This document shows positions 8,023 to 16,653 of a DNA stretch of 39,187 nucleotides, piece by piece. A model generated the notes under the pieces. The model saw only the letters and a list, made by a program, of their open reading frames with translations. It was not told the origin of the DNA and did no database searches. Where the stretch lies: assembly GCA_016780765.1 (NCBI GenBank), contig JADHLH010000013.1, forward strand, positions 1 through 39,187, written 5' to 3'. The DNA is from Alphaproteobacteria bacterium (GTDB lineage: Bacteria > Pseudomonadota > Alphaproteobacteria > Puniceispirillales > Puniceispirillaceae). Position 1 is the stretch's first letter. Each line of letters begins with the position of its first letter. A program made the position numbers and the translations under genes.

Positions 8023-9471
8023 TCAGGATTGTTTCGTGGTTGCCAGAATGCCGGCGCGCTGCCCCGCGATCCGCCCCAGCGTGATGGCGGTCAACAGCCC
8101 GTTGCCAGACAGATATCCTGACACATCAGGCCCGGATACGCCGCGCGCGGCACCGCCTGCTGCCAGCAGGTTGCCAAGCGGCTGGCCGGTTCGGTCCAGC
8201 ACCTCGGCGTCAAGATTAATGTCCAGCCCGCCTTGTGTATGAAACAGGGCGCCGGTCACCCGGATCGCATGAAACGGTGCCTGCAGGGCTGGCTTTGTCG
8301 TAAAATCGCGCCCAAAACTGTCTGTCTGCCTGCCAGCCTGGGCGCTGGCCACCTGATCCAGTGTGGCCGCCAATGCACCAGTATCAAAACCCAACCGGGC
8401 TTCCATGTCAGACGCGCTGGCTGCGCTGATCAGGGCACCGGCCTGCTCGGCACCACAGAAGTCGGGAAAGTCGCGAGCAAGCGCAAGAAGCCGGTCATCA
8501 ATCAGCACATAGGCGCATTGGTCAGGCTGGCTGTTCACCCGCGGTGCCTGTTCAGAATAGCCGTCATGCTCATTCGAGAAACGCGCCCCGGCCGCGTTCA
8601 CCAGAATGCCGCCTTCCATCATCAGCGCCCATGAAATCAGCGCGCCATGCGGATGTGCTACCGATCCATGCCCCTGATAGCCCGACATGTCTGCCAGACA
8701 GGCACCAAGCGCATCCCCCCAGATTACAGCCTCACCCTGATTGCCGTCATGGCCGAAATAAAGGGCGTCTGCCATTTCAGGAATGTGCTGTTTGACAAGT
8801 GCAGCGTTGCCGCCATAACCGTTACAGGCAAGGATCAGACAGCCGCAGCCAACATTCTGACGACTGCCATCATGGGCCAGCGCACTGACGCCGGTAATGC
8901 GCCCGTCTGCGCCGGTAAACAATGTATCCACCTGCAAACCGGTTGCGATATCCAGCCCGGCATTTGCCGCTGCACCCAGCAGTGCGGCCTGCAGCGCGGC
9001 CCCAGTGCGTTCCGGCATGGCATGCATGCGCAGCACCGAATGGCCGGGATAAAGAAAACCATCAATCAGAATGAAGGGCAAGCCGTGGTCCTGATGCAGC
9101 CAGGTGATGGCGGACCCTGATTCAGCCGCCACGCGATTGACCAGCGGGCTGTATGCACGGCCATGCGCCTTTGCCTGAATGTCTGCGGCCAGCATCTCTG
9201 GAGTGTCGCGCACACCTGCGGCGCGTTGCATGGTGGTGCCGGCAGCCGGGATAAAGCCGGATGACAGCGATGTCGATCCGGACGGGCTGCGATCACGTTC
9301 AAGCACCAGAATCTCGGCATCTTCGCCAGCCACTTCACGTGCGGCCAGCGCCGCCGTCAGCCCGCAGGCCCCCGCGCCAACAATCAGGATATCGACGCTC
9401 AGATCAAAGGGACCATCGCGCTGTGATACGCCGGGCAGTGGCTCACCGCTCATTGTATCGCCTGGGATCAT
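8023..9471 (-). CDS. FAD-dependent oxidoreductase, fumarate-reductase flavoprotein-like
   Basis: A 482-residue flavoprotein of the FAD_binding_2 family. The dinucleotide motif is DILIVGAGACGLTAALAA at about residue 28, and the C-terminal part has HTQGGLDIN and GGAARGVSGPDVSGYLSGNG, typical of fumarate reductase, 3-ketosteroid dehydrogenase and related proteins. There is no signal peptide and no haem-binding motif, so it is a soluble cytoplasmic enzyme. Its ATG at 9471 overlaps the stop of the TRAP large permease (ATGA); an internal ATG at 9453 preceded by CAGGCG is an alternative start. Being the last gene of the TRAP operon, it probably oxidises or reduces the imported compound. The substrate cannot be read from the sequence. 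Confidence 0.85.
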   Translation of the reverse strand: MIPGDTMSGEPLPGVSQRDGPFDLSVDILIVGAGACGLTAALAAREVAGEDAEILVLERDRSPSGSTSLSSGFIPAAGTTMQRAAGVRDTPEMLAADIQAKAHGRAYSPLVNRVAAESGSAITWLHQDHGLPFILIDGFLYPGHSVLRMHAMPERTGAALQAALLGAAANAGLDIATGLQVDTLFTGADGRITGVSALAHDGSRQNVGCGCLILACNGYGGNAALVKQHIPEMADALYFGHDGNQGEAVIWGDALGACLADMSGYQGHGSVAHPHGALISWALMMEGGILVNAAGARFSNEHDGYSEQAPRVNSQPDQCAYVLIDDRLLALARDFPDFCGAEQAGALISAASASDMEARLGFDTGALAATLDQVASAQAGRQTDSFGRDFTTKPALQAPFHAIRVTGALFHTQGGLDINLDAEVLDRTGQPLGNLLAAGGAARGVSGPDVSGYLSGNGLLTAITLGRIAGQRAGILATTKQS

Positions 9472-10805
9472 TTTACCAGATTGGGCAGATACAGGGCCAC
9501 GTCAGGAAAGATCACCATCAGGATGACCACAGCGATTGCGCACAGAATGAACGGAATGCCGGCAAGATAGATATCGGTCATTTTGGTGTCCGGCGGTGCC
9601 ACACCCTTCATCACGAACAGCAACAGCCCGAAGGGCGGCGTGGTGAAGCTGATCTCAAGCGCCAGCAGCACAATCACCCCGAACCAGATCAGATCGAAGC
9701 CAAGCTGACTGGCCAGCGGAAAGAAGATCGGAACGGTCAGCAGCATCATCGACAGCTGGTCCATGAACATGCCCAGAACCAGCAGGATGGCAAACATGAT
9801 GAACAACATGCTCAACGGTGACAGATCAAAGCTGACGGCCCATTCCAGCAGGCCTGCACTGGCCCCGGAAAAGGCCAGCAACGCGCTGAAAGTGGCTGAT
9901 CCGAAAATGATCAGGAAGGCCATGACCGTCACCCGCAACGCACCGGCAACAGAATCAACCAGCACCTTGAAATTGAGTGACCGGTAGAGTGCACACAGGC
10001 CAAGGATGCCAAGACATCCGAAAGCGGCAGATTCAGACGGTGTGGCGATGCCGAACATGATCAGCATGATCACGCCGATAATGACGGCAAGCATCGGCAG
10101 AACATCGCGGGCGAACAGTCTCAGCCGTTCAGAGAATGGCGGCAAATCCACGTCATAGACAGGGGCTGCCTCCGGATCGATGCGGCACTGGAACCAGATA
10201 AGCGCAACATACATGGTGGCAAGAATGATCCCCGGCATGATGCCGCCGATCAGCAATTTGCCGATATCGAGCTGCGCCAATGTTCCCAGCAACACGGCAA
10301 GGGCTGATGGCGGGATCAGCATAGCAAGTCCGCCGGTGCCCAGAATCGGCCCGATCGACATGTGCTTCTTGTACCCGCGCGCTGACATCTCGGGCACCAT
10401 CAACGAGCCAAGAAGTGCGGTTGATCCCATCGATGATCCCGACAGGGTGGCAAAAGCGGTGCCGCCGGCAACGGTGACATAGGACAAACGTCCCGGTACC
10501 TTGCCCATCAGCACTTCCACCGCCCCGAACATGCGCGTGGCCAAGCCGCCATAGAAGAAAAGTTCTCCCATCAGCAGGAACATCGGCACCGGTATCAGAT
10601 TAAAGGTTGTCAGCGACGGGAAGGCGTTGTTGATCAACTGCCCGATGCCCCGAGAGGCCTGCAATTCCAGTGGCCCATAACCACCCATGAAATAGATCGC
10701 GCCAAGAATATTGGCACCGATAAAGGCGATGGCGACCGGCAGGCCAAGCAGCATCAGCCCCAGCACGGTTCCAAGAAGAAACAAGGTGGCTTCATACCAT
10801 TCCAT
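9468..10805 (-). CDS. dctM: TRAP transporter large permease (DctM)
   Basis: A 445-residue inner-membrane protein with about 12 hydrophobic segments, the ion-coupled permease subunit of a tripartite ATP-independent periplasmic transporter. Family landmarks include PVPMFLLMGELFFYGGLA, GGTAFATLSGSSMGSTA, MLIPPSALAVLLGTLAQL and ITPPFGL-like ISFTTPPFGLLLFV near the end. The start is preceded by GGGGGAC. The gene follows dctQ by 27 nt and overlaps the flavoprotein gene by 4 nt. Together with dctP and dctQ the set is complete. Confidence 0.95.
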   Translation of the reverse strand: MEWYEATLFLLGTVLGLMLLGLPVAIAFIGANILGAIYFMGGYGPLELQASRGIGQLINNAFPSLTTFNLIPVPMFLLMGELFFYGGLATRMFGAVEVLMGKVPGRLSYVTVAGGTAFATLSGSSMGSTALLGSLMVPEMSARGYKKHMSIGPILGTGGLAMLIPPSALAVLLGTLAQLDIGKLLIGGIMPGIILATMYVALIWFQCRIDPEAAPVYDVDLPPFSERLRLFARDVLPMLAVIIGVIMLIMFGIATPSESAAFGCLGILGLCALYRSLNFKVLVDSVAGALRVTVMAFLIIFGSATFSALLAFSGASAGLLEWAVSFDLSPLSMLFIMFAILLVLGMFMDQLSMMLLTVPIFFPLASQLGFDLIWFGVIVLLALEISFTTPPFGLLLFVMKGVAPPDTKMTDIYLAGIPFILCAIAVVILMVIFPDVALYLPNLVK

Positions 10806-10832
10806 AAAAAACTGTCCCCCGCGCCTGTGTCG

Positions 10833-11339
10833 CTATTCGTGCATGCCGGCTTCACCGGTATGCAGCGTGTCTTTGCCGAAAATGTAACGCGTGAATTGCA
10901 ATGCCATCATCGAAAAGCAGATCGGCATCGAGATCATCACTATCCAGCGCGGCATGTCGAGCGAGCGCATGTCGATCTCGTCCCGCACATAGCTGCGGAT
11001 GGTGACTTCTGCTGCGTAATAGGCCACCACCGCGCAGATCAGCACCGCAAGAGAGACAACTATTCGCGAAAAGGTCGGGCGGATATGTTCTGGCACAACG
11101 GCGGTCAGCAGTTCGATATAGACATGGCCTTTCAGGCGGACCAGCCAGGGCGCGCCAAACATCGTGATGTAGAGAAGGCCATATTCGATAAAGGTAAAAA
11201 TATGGGATGACCCGAACAGAAACACCGCACGGGCAACAACCTGAAAAATGATGGCGATAAATATCCAGGCCAGATAGAGGCCTGCGATCAGGGCCAACAG
11301 ATCGGTCACCCGATCAAGCCAGCGATAAAAGACAGTCAT
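10833..11339 (-). CDS. dctQ: TRAP transporter small permease (DctQ)
   Basis: A 168-residue membrane protein with four hydrophobic segments, as expected for the small TRAP permease. The central segment APWLVRLKGHVYIELL is the family's recognisable core (usually R/K-x-x-x-H-x). GGGAG lies 6 nt before the ATG. It sits between dctP, from which it is separated by a hairpin-bearing 79-nt gap, and dctM. Confidence 0.92.
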   Translation of the reverse strand: MTVFYRWLDRVTDLLALIAGLYLAWIFIAIIFQVVARAVFLFGSSHIFTFIEYGLLYITMFGAPWLVRLKGHVYIELLTAVVPEHIRPTFSRIVVSLAVLICAVVAYYAAEVTIRSYVRDEIDMRSLDMPRWIVMISMPICFSMMALQFTRYIFGKDTLHTGEAGMHE

Positions 11340-11359
11340 GGCACACTCCCCGCAAAGAT

Positions 11360-11406
11360 CCCGATATCAGTCGGGAAAAGACCGGCCCGCGACAATCGGG
11401 CCGGTC
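11360..11406 (-). terminator. Tandem hairpins between dctP and dctQ
   Basis: Read on the minus strand after the dctP stop, GACCGGCCCG and CGGGCCGGTC form a perfect 10-bp stem with a 7-nt loop (11380-11406), followed at once by TTTT. A second, weaker stem CCCGA/TCGGG (11360-11375) comes next. The position after a binding-protein gene fits a partial terminator or an RNA-stabilising hairpin that keeps DctP more abundant than the permeases. Confidence 0.7.
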
Positions 11407-11418
11407 GGTGACTGATGA

Positions 11419-12423
11419 TCAGTCTGGTGCGAAAAGCGAACGCAGCTTGGCGACATCATCGCCGCTGCCCTTTTCTTCCATCCGGCCAGTCAAACGGGCC
11501 CAGACGGAATCATAGGCAAGAGCCAGATAGCTGGCAGTGCCGGCGTCAGAATGCGACACAAATTTCATACCACCATCGGCATAGGCCTTCATGTACACAG
11601 CGGTATCTGCAACGCGGTCTGCGGTTGACTTGATCTCCATTTCGATCGCGACATCCTGCAGAACTTTCTTGGCGTCAGCGCTAAGTGCATTCCAACGGTC
11701 AAGGTTCACGATGATGCCAAGGTCTGTCGAATAGAAAGACGGCTGCACCATGTATTTCACAAATTTGTCCCACTTCAGGTCAGTGATGCCGATGCTGGTC
11801 CATGGCACAGCGTCGATCACACCTTTTTCAAGTGCACCATAAGCCTCGGTCGATGGCATTGGTGATGTGGTGGCTTCAAGCGACTTCAGGAAAGCAGTGT
11901 AGATCGGGTTGTCACGAATCTTCACGCCGCCAAGGTCCAGAACGCCGTCACTGGAGCGGAACTTTGGCTCGTTCACAGTGAAAATGTTGAAACCGACACC
12001 GGAATCAACCCAGCCCAGATACTTGACGTTAAAACGCTTCTGGTGGGCCGCATCGATCATTGCGGTGCCGCCATTTGCGCGTGTCTGCTCAGCTGTGTTC
12101 TTTGAGGCAACCATGGCATCGATCTCGGGTACCTCGGCACCATAGAAAGAACCCGGTGTGTGCACCATGTCCACAACGCCGTCACGAACCGCTTTCGGCT
12201 GTTCGAACATCTTGATGGCCTCTGGACCACCCTTTACCTCGATCTGAACCACACCGGCACCGCGTTCGTTCACGGCATCGACATATTCAAGGAATGTCTT
12301 GGTGTATACAAGGAACGGCGGGAATGCGTGGACAGCTGTTACAATCTCTTCCGCAACCGCGGTTTTTACCGCGAGGGTCGAACTCATCGCCGCTGCCGCA
12401 AGCAGGGTGACCAAACGTTTCAT
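11419..12423 (-). CDS. dctP: TRAP transporter substrate-binding protein (DctP)
   Basis: A 334-residue periplasmic solute-binding protein. The N-terminus MKRLVTLLAAAAMSSTLAV followed by KTAVAEE is a Sec signal peptide with likely cleavage after AVA. Core DctP features are QPKAVRDGVVDMVHTPGSFY-like text in the first third, LGGVKIRDNPIYTAFLKSL with the arginine that normally binds a carboxylate, and AYGALEKGVIDAVPW. A strong GGGAGAG ribosome site precedes the ATG. It is the first gene of the importer operon. The ligand is probably an organic acid, but nothing narrower can be said. Confidence 0.93.
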   Translation of the reverse strand: MKRLVTLLAAAAMSSTLAVKTAVAEEIVTAVHAFPPFLVYTKTFLEYVDAVNERGAGVVQIEVKGGPEAIKMFEQPKAVRDGVVDMVHTPGSFYGAEVPEIDAMVASKNTAEQTRANGGTAMIDAAHQKRFNVKYLGWVDSGVGFNIFTVNEPKFRSSDGVLDLGGVKIRDNPIYTAFLKSLEATTSPMPSTEAYGALEKGVIDAVPWTSIGITDLKWDKFVKYMVQPSFYSTDLGIIVNLDRWNALSADAKKVLQDVAIEMEIKSTADRVADTAVYMKAYADGGMKFVSHSDAGTASYLALAYDSVWARLTGRMEEKGSGDDVAKLRSLFAPD

Positions 12424-12586
12424 TATTCTCTCCCTAAATTTAGATTTTCATCCAAAGATGTGTGCCGCTTCGTTTTGGATTCGGCCAACAACGTAATATT
12501 AATTGACACTTAAAACGTTCATGCGGTCAAGATGTTTAGAGTCTTCGGTGTGATCGAAAACGCCGCGCCCATCCCAGAGGCTGCTG
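12424..12586. promoter_or_regulatory. A/T-richer leader and promoter region of the TRAP operon
   Basis: This 163-bp gap upstream of dctP is visibly richer in A and T than its surroundings. It holds the dctP ribosome site and, next to it, a 10-bp palindrome CTAAATTTAG (12434-12443). A TTGACC on the minus strand around 12530 could be a -35 element, but I see no good -10 at the right distance, so no promoter is assigned. Confidence 0.3.
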
Positions 12587-13087
12587 TCAGGTCTGACTTA
12601 TCCCGGCAGCGGACAGCCGTGCGGTAAATCGGCAGGCATCCGCGCTGCCTGTGGCGGCGCATTCGATCTCGGTCACCACGGCGTCATCGCCAAAAATCTG
12701 GTGCGTAACGGCCGCCAGCATCCCTCTTATCGGTGCACAGACCGGATCGTCAGACGGGCCATAGCCGGCGACAAAAGGGGAATTCACCACTGTCAGGTCA
12801 AGTCCGTCATCGCGCAGGCTGATCTGCCAGTTACCCCAGCCGATTTGCGGGGCGGTGGCTTCGATGCGGGCGATCAGCGCATCGGCTGCATCGCGCCCAT
12901 GACCGGCATAGCTGGCAGCAGATTTGCCGCCATGTTCGAGAATGGATGCGGCGATGGCCTCAAACGCGGCGGCGCGCTCGGCCGGTTCCAGCCGTCGAAA
13001 CAGTCCCATCAGCGCATCGGGGCGAATCATCATATAGCGGATGCCACCGATATCGAGGCCGCCGCCACCATCAGCCGTTGCGATCAC
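12587..13087 (-). CDS. Stand-alone V4R-domain protein
   Basis: A 166-residue soluble protein. The C-terminal half matches the V4R (4-vinyl reductase) small-molecule-binding domain, with the characteristic TEIECAATGSADACRF (Cys143 and Cys152) that elsewhere occurs in BchJ, in XylR/DmpR-type sensor modules and in archaeal proteins. The N-terminus has IGGIRYMMIRPDALMGLF, also usual for the domain. The start is a GTG that overlaps the stop of the aldolase gene (GTGA), so the two are translationally coupled. There is no DNA-binding or ATPase domain, so it is not a complete regulator. It may bind the substrate or an iron/zinc-linked ligand for its partner; function unknown. Confidence 0.7.
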   Translation of the reverse strand: MIATADGGGGLDIGGIRYMMIRPDALMGLFRRLEPAERAAAFEAIAASILEHGGKSAASYAGHGRDAADALIARIEATAPQIGWGNWQISLRDDGLDLTVVNSPFVAGYGPSDDPVCAPIRGMLAAVTHQIFGDDAVVTEIECAATGSADACRFTARLSAAGISQT

Positions 13088-13842
13088 TGGTCAAATCCCG
13101 GGTTCACCCGGTTCAGCATAGCCAGCAAGCCCGGCCATTCACGCTCACGCGGGGGTACCGGAAAGCCGTTCAGCTGGCGCGCCGTATGTTCGCATAGCTC
13201 GTCAGACGGCGTGCGATAGGGCTGACCGCTTGCCAGAACATCCATCTGCACCCGGCAGGACAATTCCAGCGCATACATCAGTGAAAAGGCCTCGGCGCAA
13301 TCGGCACCGACTGTCAGCAACCCGTGATGCCGCAGGATCATCGCCTTGTGACCGGTCAGATCCTGATACAGCCGTTCGCGTTCATCCTCGGCAAGCGCCA
13401 TGCCTTCAAAATCGTGATAGCCAACACGGGCATAAAACTGCATGGCCTTCTGGTTCAGCATCATCAGACCGCTGTCCAGCGCGGCCACTGCCATACCGGC
13501 CCGGCTGTGTGTATGCAGCACGCAATGCGCATCATCGCCTTTCATATGAATGGCACTGTGGACAATGAAACCGGCCGGATTTACCCGTGCGCCTTGCGGA
13601 TGGATCACCGCGCCATCCAGATCGATGGTCACCAGGCTTGATGCGGTCACATCCCCGAACAGGCTGCCGAACGGATTGATCAGAAAGCGGTCTGGCGCAT
13701 CGGGAATGCGCAAAGTGATGTGTGTGTAAACCAGATCGGACATGCCAAAATGTTCGATAAGCCGATAACAGGCCGCAAGATCGATGCGCGCCCGCCATTC
13801 GGCAGCGCTGACCATATCACGGGTGTCGGTTTGTGCTGTCAT
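13084..13842 (-). CDS. Class II aldolase/adducin-family protein
   Basis: A 252-residue zinc-dependent aldolase/epimerase-family protein. Metal ligands are expected in CVLHTHSRAG and LRHHGLLTVG; FLINPFGSLFGD and GFIVHSAIH are also family typical. I chose the ATG at 13842, with AGGG 8 nt upstream, over one nine codons earlier. Characterised members include fuculose-phosphate aldolase and ribulose-phosphate epimerase, but the non-sugar subgroup acts on many hydroxy acids or decarboxylates ketone-like substrates. The only partner gene is the V4R protein at its 3' end, so the reaction is not predictable. Confidence 0.85.
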   Translation of the reverse strand: MTAQTDTRDMVSAAEWRARIDLAACYRLIEHFGMSDLVYTHITLRIPDAPDRFLINPFGSLFGDVTASSLVTIDLDGAVIHPQGARVNPAGFIVHSAIHMKGDDAHCVLHTHSRAGMAVAALDSGLMMLNQKAMQFYARVGYHDFEGMALAEDERERLYQDLTGHKAMILRHHGLLTVGADCAEAFSLMYALELSCRVQMDVLASGQPYRTPSDELCEHTARQLNGFPVPPREREWPGLLAMLNRVNPGFDQ

Positions 13843-13953
13843 GAGAGATGCCCTGTTACAATGGAGCAAGCGAAACAGAATTCACCGGTGCAATCAAGCA
13901 TGCAGCGATTTGCCGGCATGTTGCGGCGTGCCGATTGCCGGATTGCAACGCCG

Positions 13954-14574
13954 TCACGCACCGTTAAGCCATTCTGAAACAGCTGTGATGGTGGTGCGCA
14001 GCGCGATCGAGGACATGTCATCAAGCGCGGCATGATGCGCCTGGTCTGAAAAGGCACCGCATCCATCTTCCAGAACGGCACAGTCAAAGCCGCGCACATG
14101 TGCATCTCGCAATGTCGAAGCAACACCGCCATTCGTCACGATACCGGCAAAGACCAGATGCCGGATGCCCGCATGCGACAGGGCAAATTCGAGACGGCTC
14201 ATATAGAAGGCGGAATAGGCAACTTTCTCGACCGAGATATCGGCCGGTGCCAGCGTGTCGAACAGCGCCTGTCCCCAGCCGCCTGGCATGAAATCACCTT
14301 TTTTCAGAAATGGACGCAGCGCTTTCAGATGTGGGGCGATATAGGGCTCTCCGTTCTTCATTGGCACCAGGGTGAATTGCGTTGACACCACCCAGCTGCC
14401 TGCTGCCCGCATAGCCTTTGTCAGCGGCGCAAGGCGGCCAGCCAGCGGGCTGATCAACGGGGCGGACTTGCCGGCCCGCCCATAGGCGCCATCGGGATGA
14501 ATGAAGTCATTCTGCAAATCGACAAGAACAAGCGCCGTATTTGCGGGCGTGAAGTCGCCAAGGGCCGTTGCCAT
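13954..14574 (-). CDS. Isochorismatase-fold hydrolase homologue lacking the nucleophile cysteine
   Basis: A 206-residue isochorismatase/cysteine-hydrolase-fold protein. The general triad is Asp-Lys-Cys. Asp19 (LVLVDLQNDF) and Lys117 (EKVAYSAFYMSRLE) are present, but the nucleophile position in GIVTNGGVASTLRDAHVRG is Gly150 where amidohydrolases have Cys. True isochorismatases also lack that cysteine, so the protein may hydrolyse a vinyl ether-like bond, or act on a substrate by another route. AAGGAG lies 7 nt before the ATG. It is the last gene of the hydratase-lyase-hydantoinase operon, where a maleamate- or carbamoyl-type amidase would have made sense. Confidence 0.85.
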   Translation of the reverse strand: MATALGDFTPANTALVLVDLQNDFIHPDGAYGRAGKSAPLISPLAGRLAPLTKAMRAAGSWVVSTQFTLVPMKNGEPYIAPHLKALRPFLKKGDFMPGGWGQALFDTLAPADISVEKVAYSAFYMSRLEFALSHAGIRHLVFAGIVTNGGVASTLRDAHVRGFDCAVLEDGCGAFSDQAHHAALDDMSSIALRTTITAVSEWLNGA

Positions 14575-14592
14575 GTCAGTCTCCTTGCGGGG

Positions 14593-16647
14593 CTAGTCGG
14601 CGCGTTCGATGCGCAGATTGCCAAAAGCGTCAACCTCGCCAAAAAGGCCGGGGTCGACAAAGATTGTGGTGTCCGCCTGTTCCAGCAATGCCGGACCTGT
14701 CACGCGTTCACCGACGCCAAGTGCCAGCCTGTCATAAATGCCGGCCGTCTGCCATTGCGCGTCAGCATAAATCTGACGCGTGCCGGTGCGGGCAGCCGCG
14801 GTGCTGCAGCCGTCAACCGGCGCCATAACGCTGAGGTCCAGTTTGTCACGGCGGGCAATCACAGCAAGCCGCAGATTCACCAGCCGAACGGGAATGCCCT
14901 CCAGCGGTGCACCGATTTGTGTGCGATAGGCACCGGCAAAGGCAGCCGCAAGACGGGTGCGGGTCAGATCGGCGCGGCCACCAAGGCGCACCTGAACGGT
15001 GTGCGTTTGTCCGGCATACAGCATGTCGGCTTCGATGGCCTCTTCCAGATTGTCAAAGGTCTCGCTGCCGCTGGCGATGCGCGCGCTGCTGGCGGCATAC
15101 AGATCGTCAATCCAGCTGCCAAGCTGGGCCTCGTCAACGCTGGCAAGCGGCATGTTGACCGTGCGCACCGTGTCGTGCCGCATATCGGCAATCACACAGC
15201 CAAGCGCGCTGGTAACGCCCGGATAGCGTGGCACCAGCCCGGTGTTCAGGCCCACCTCGCGGATCAGCGCACCGATATGCAACGCCCCGCCACCGCCGAA
15301 TGGCATCGCCGCAAACTTCGCCGGGTCATGCCCGCGTTCAATGGATACGATGCGAATGGCACCGGCCATGCGTGCATTGGCAACCTGAATGACTGCCTCG
15401 GCGGCATCCATCACATCAATGCCAAGCGGCTCTGCAATGACTGTTTTGATGGCTGCGCTTGCCGCCTCGACATCCAGCCGGTCCAGCTTGCCACCAATCG
15501 GGCGGTCGGCATTGATGCGCCCGAGCAACAGATTGGCGTCGGTCACCGTAGGCTGGTCATTCCCGAGACCATAGCAGACCGGCCCCGGGTCGGAACCGGC
15601 GCTTTGCGGTCCGATCTGCAGCAGGCCGGCACCATCGATCCAGGCGATGGAACCGCCGCCGGCGCCAATGGTGGTGATCTCGATCATCGGCGTGCGCACA
15701 ACCATGCCGAAATCAATCGATGTCTGGGCCGCCAGCGCGGTTTTGCCATCGGCAATCACCGATACATCAAACGATGTGCCGCCCATATCGCAGGTGATGA
15801 CATTCTCAAATCCGGCTGACTGGCCAATATGACTTGCCGCGATAACACCGGCGGCAGGGCCGGACAAGGCGGTGCGAACAGGCTGGGCGGATGCGGCATC
15901 GATGCTCATCACACCGCCATTCGACTGCACAATCAGGATGTCGCTGTCGCCGCCGCGATCATGTGTACGCGCCGCAAGCTGGTTCAGATAATGCGCCATA
16001 CGTGGCTGCAGATAGGCGTTCAGCGTGGCGGTGGACAGCCGCTCGAATTCACGGATTTCAGGCAGGATATCGGCTGCAACCGTTATGTGATCATTCGGCC
16101 AGAACTCGCGCACCAGCTCGGCGGCACGGCGCTCCTGTTCCGGGTTCGCATAGCTGTTGATAAAGCTGATGCACAGCCCCTCGCAGCCGGCGTCAAGAAG
16201 ACGCCGCGCGGCATCACTGACCGCCGCCTCATCAAGCGGTGTCTCGATGCTGCCATTGGCAAGAACGCGCCCGCCGACACCAATTCGCAGATTGCGCGGG
16301 ATCACCGGTTCATAGCCGCCGCGCAGCCCCCATGTGTGTGGCCGGTCACGCCGCCGCATTTCCAGAACATCCTCAAATCCGGCGGTGGTGATCAGGCCCG
16401 TGCGGGTGCCTTTGCGCTCCAGCAGGGCATTGGTGCCAACCGTTGTGCCATGGACGATGGTAGCGATGTCGGAGAAGTCATCCAGCTCGCGGCTTATCCC
16501 GTCGACAAGGCCGATCGACTGGTCAGCAACAGTGCTTGGCAGTTTGCCGGTGGTGACAGTGCCGGTTGTTCTGTCCAGAAAGAACAGATCAGTGAAGGTG
16601 CCGCCGACATCAATGCCGATCACAAAACGTGCGTTTGCCGAGGTCAT
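14593..16647 (-). CDS. hyuA: Hydantoinase/oxoprolinase subunit A (HyuA)
   Basis: A 684-residue ATP-dependent ring-opening hydrolase subunit, of the usual length for the family that includes N-methylhydantoinase, 5-oxoprolinase and acetone carboxylase beta subunit. The N-terminal actin-like phosphate-binding loop is VIGIDVGGTFTDLFFLD; HGTTVGTNALLERKG, a second loop CDMGGTSFDVSVI and FGGGGALHIGAL are all typical. It follows hyuB by 6 nt. HyuA and HyuB normally form one complex that uses ATP to open a cyclic amide such as a hydantoin, lactam or imide. Which ring is opened here is not known. Confidence 0.93.
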   Translation of the reverse strand: MTSANARFVIGIDVGGTFTDLFFLDRTTGTVTTGKLPSTVADQSIGLVDGISRELDDFSDIATIVHGTTVGTNALLERKGTRTGLITTAGFEDVLEMRRRDRPHTWGLRGGYEPVIPRNLRIGVGGRVLANGSIETPLDEAAVSDAARRLLDAGCEGLCISFINSYANPEQERRAAELVREFWPNDHITVAADILPEIREFERLSTATLNAYLQPRMAHYLNQLAARTHDRGGDSDILIVQSNGGVMSIDAASAQPVRTALSGPAAGVIAASHIGQSAGFENVITCDMGGTSFDVSVIADGKTALAAQTSIDFGMVVRTPMIEITTIGAGGGSIAWIDGAGLLQIGPQSAGSDPGPVCYGLGNDQPTVTDANLLLGRINADRPIGGKLDRLDVEAASAAIKTVIAEPLGIDVMDAAEAVIQVANARMAGAIRIVSIERGHDPAKFAAMPFGGGGALHIGALIREVGLNTGLVPRYPGVTSALGCVIADMRHDTVRTVNMPLASVDEAQLGSWIDDLYAASSARIASGSETFDNLEEAIEADMLYAGQTHTVQVRLGGRADLTRTRLAAAFAGAYRTQIGAPLEGIPVRLVNLRLAVIARRDKLDLSVMAPVDGCSTAAARTGTRQIYADAQWQTAGIYDRLALGVGERVTGPALLEQADTTIFVDPGLFGEVDAFGNLRIERAD

Positions 16648-16653
16648 GTAACG

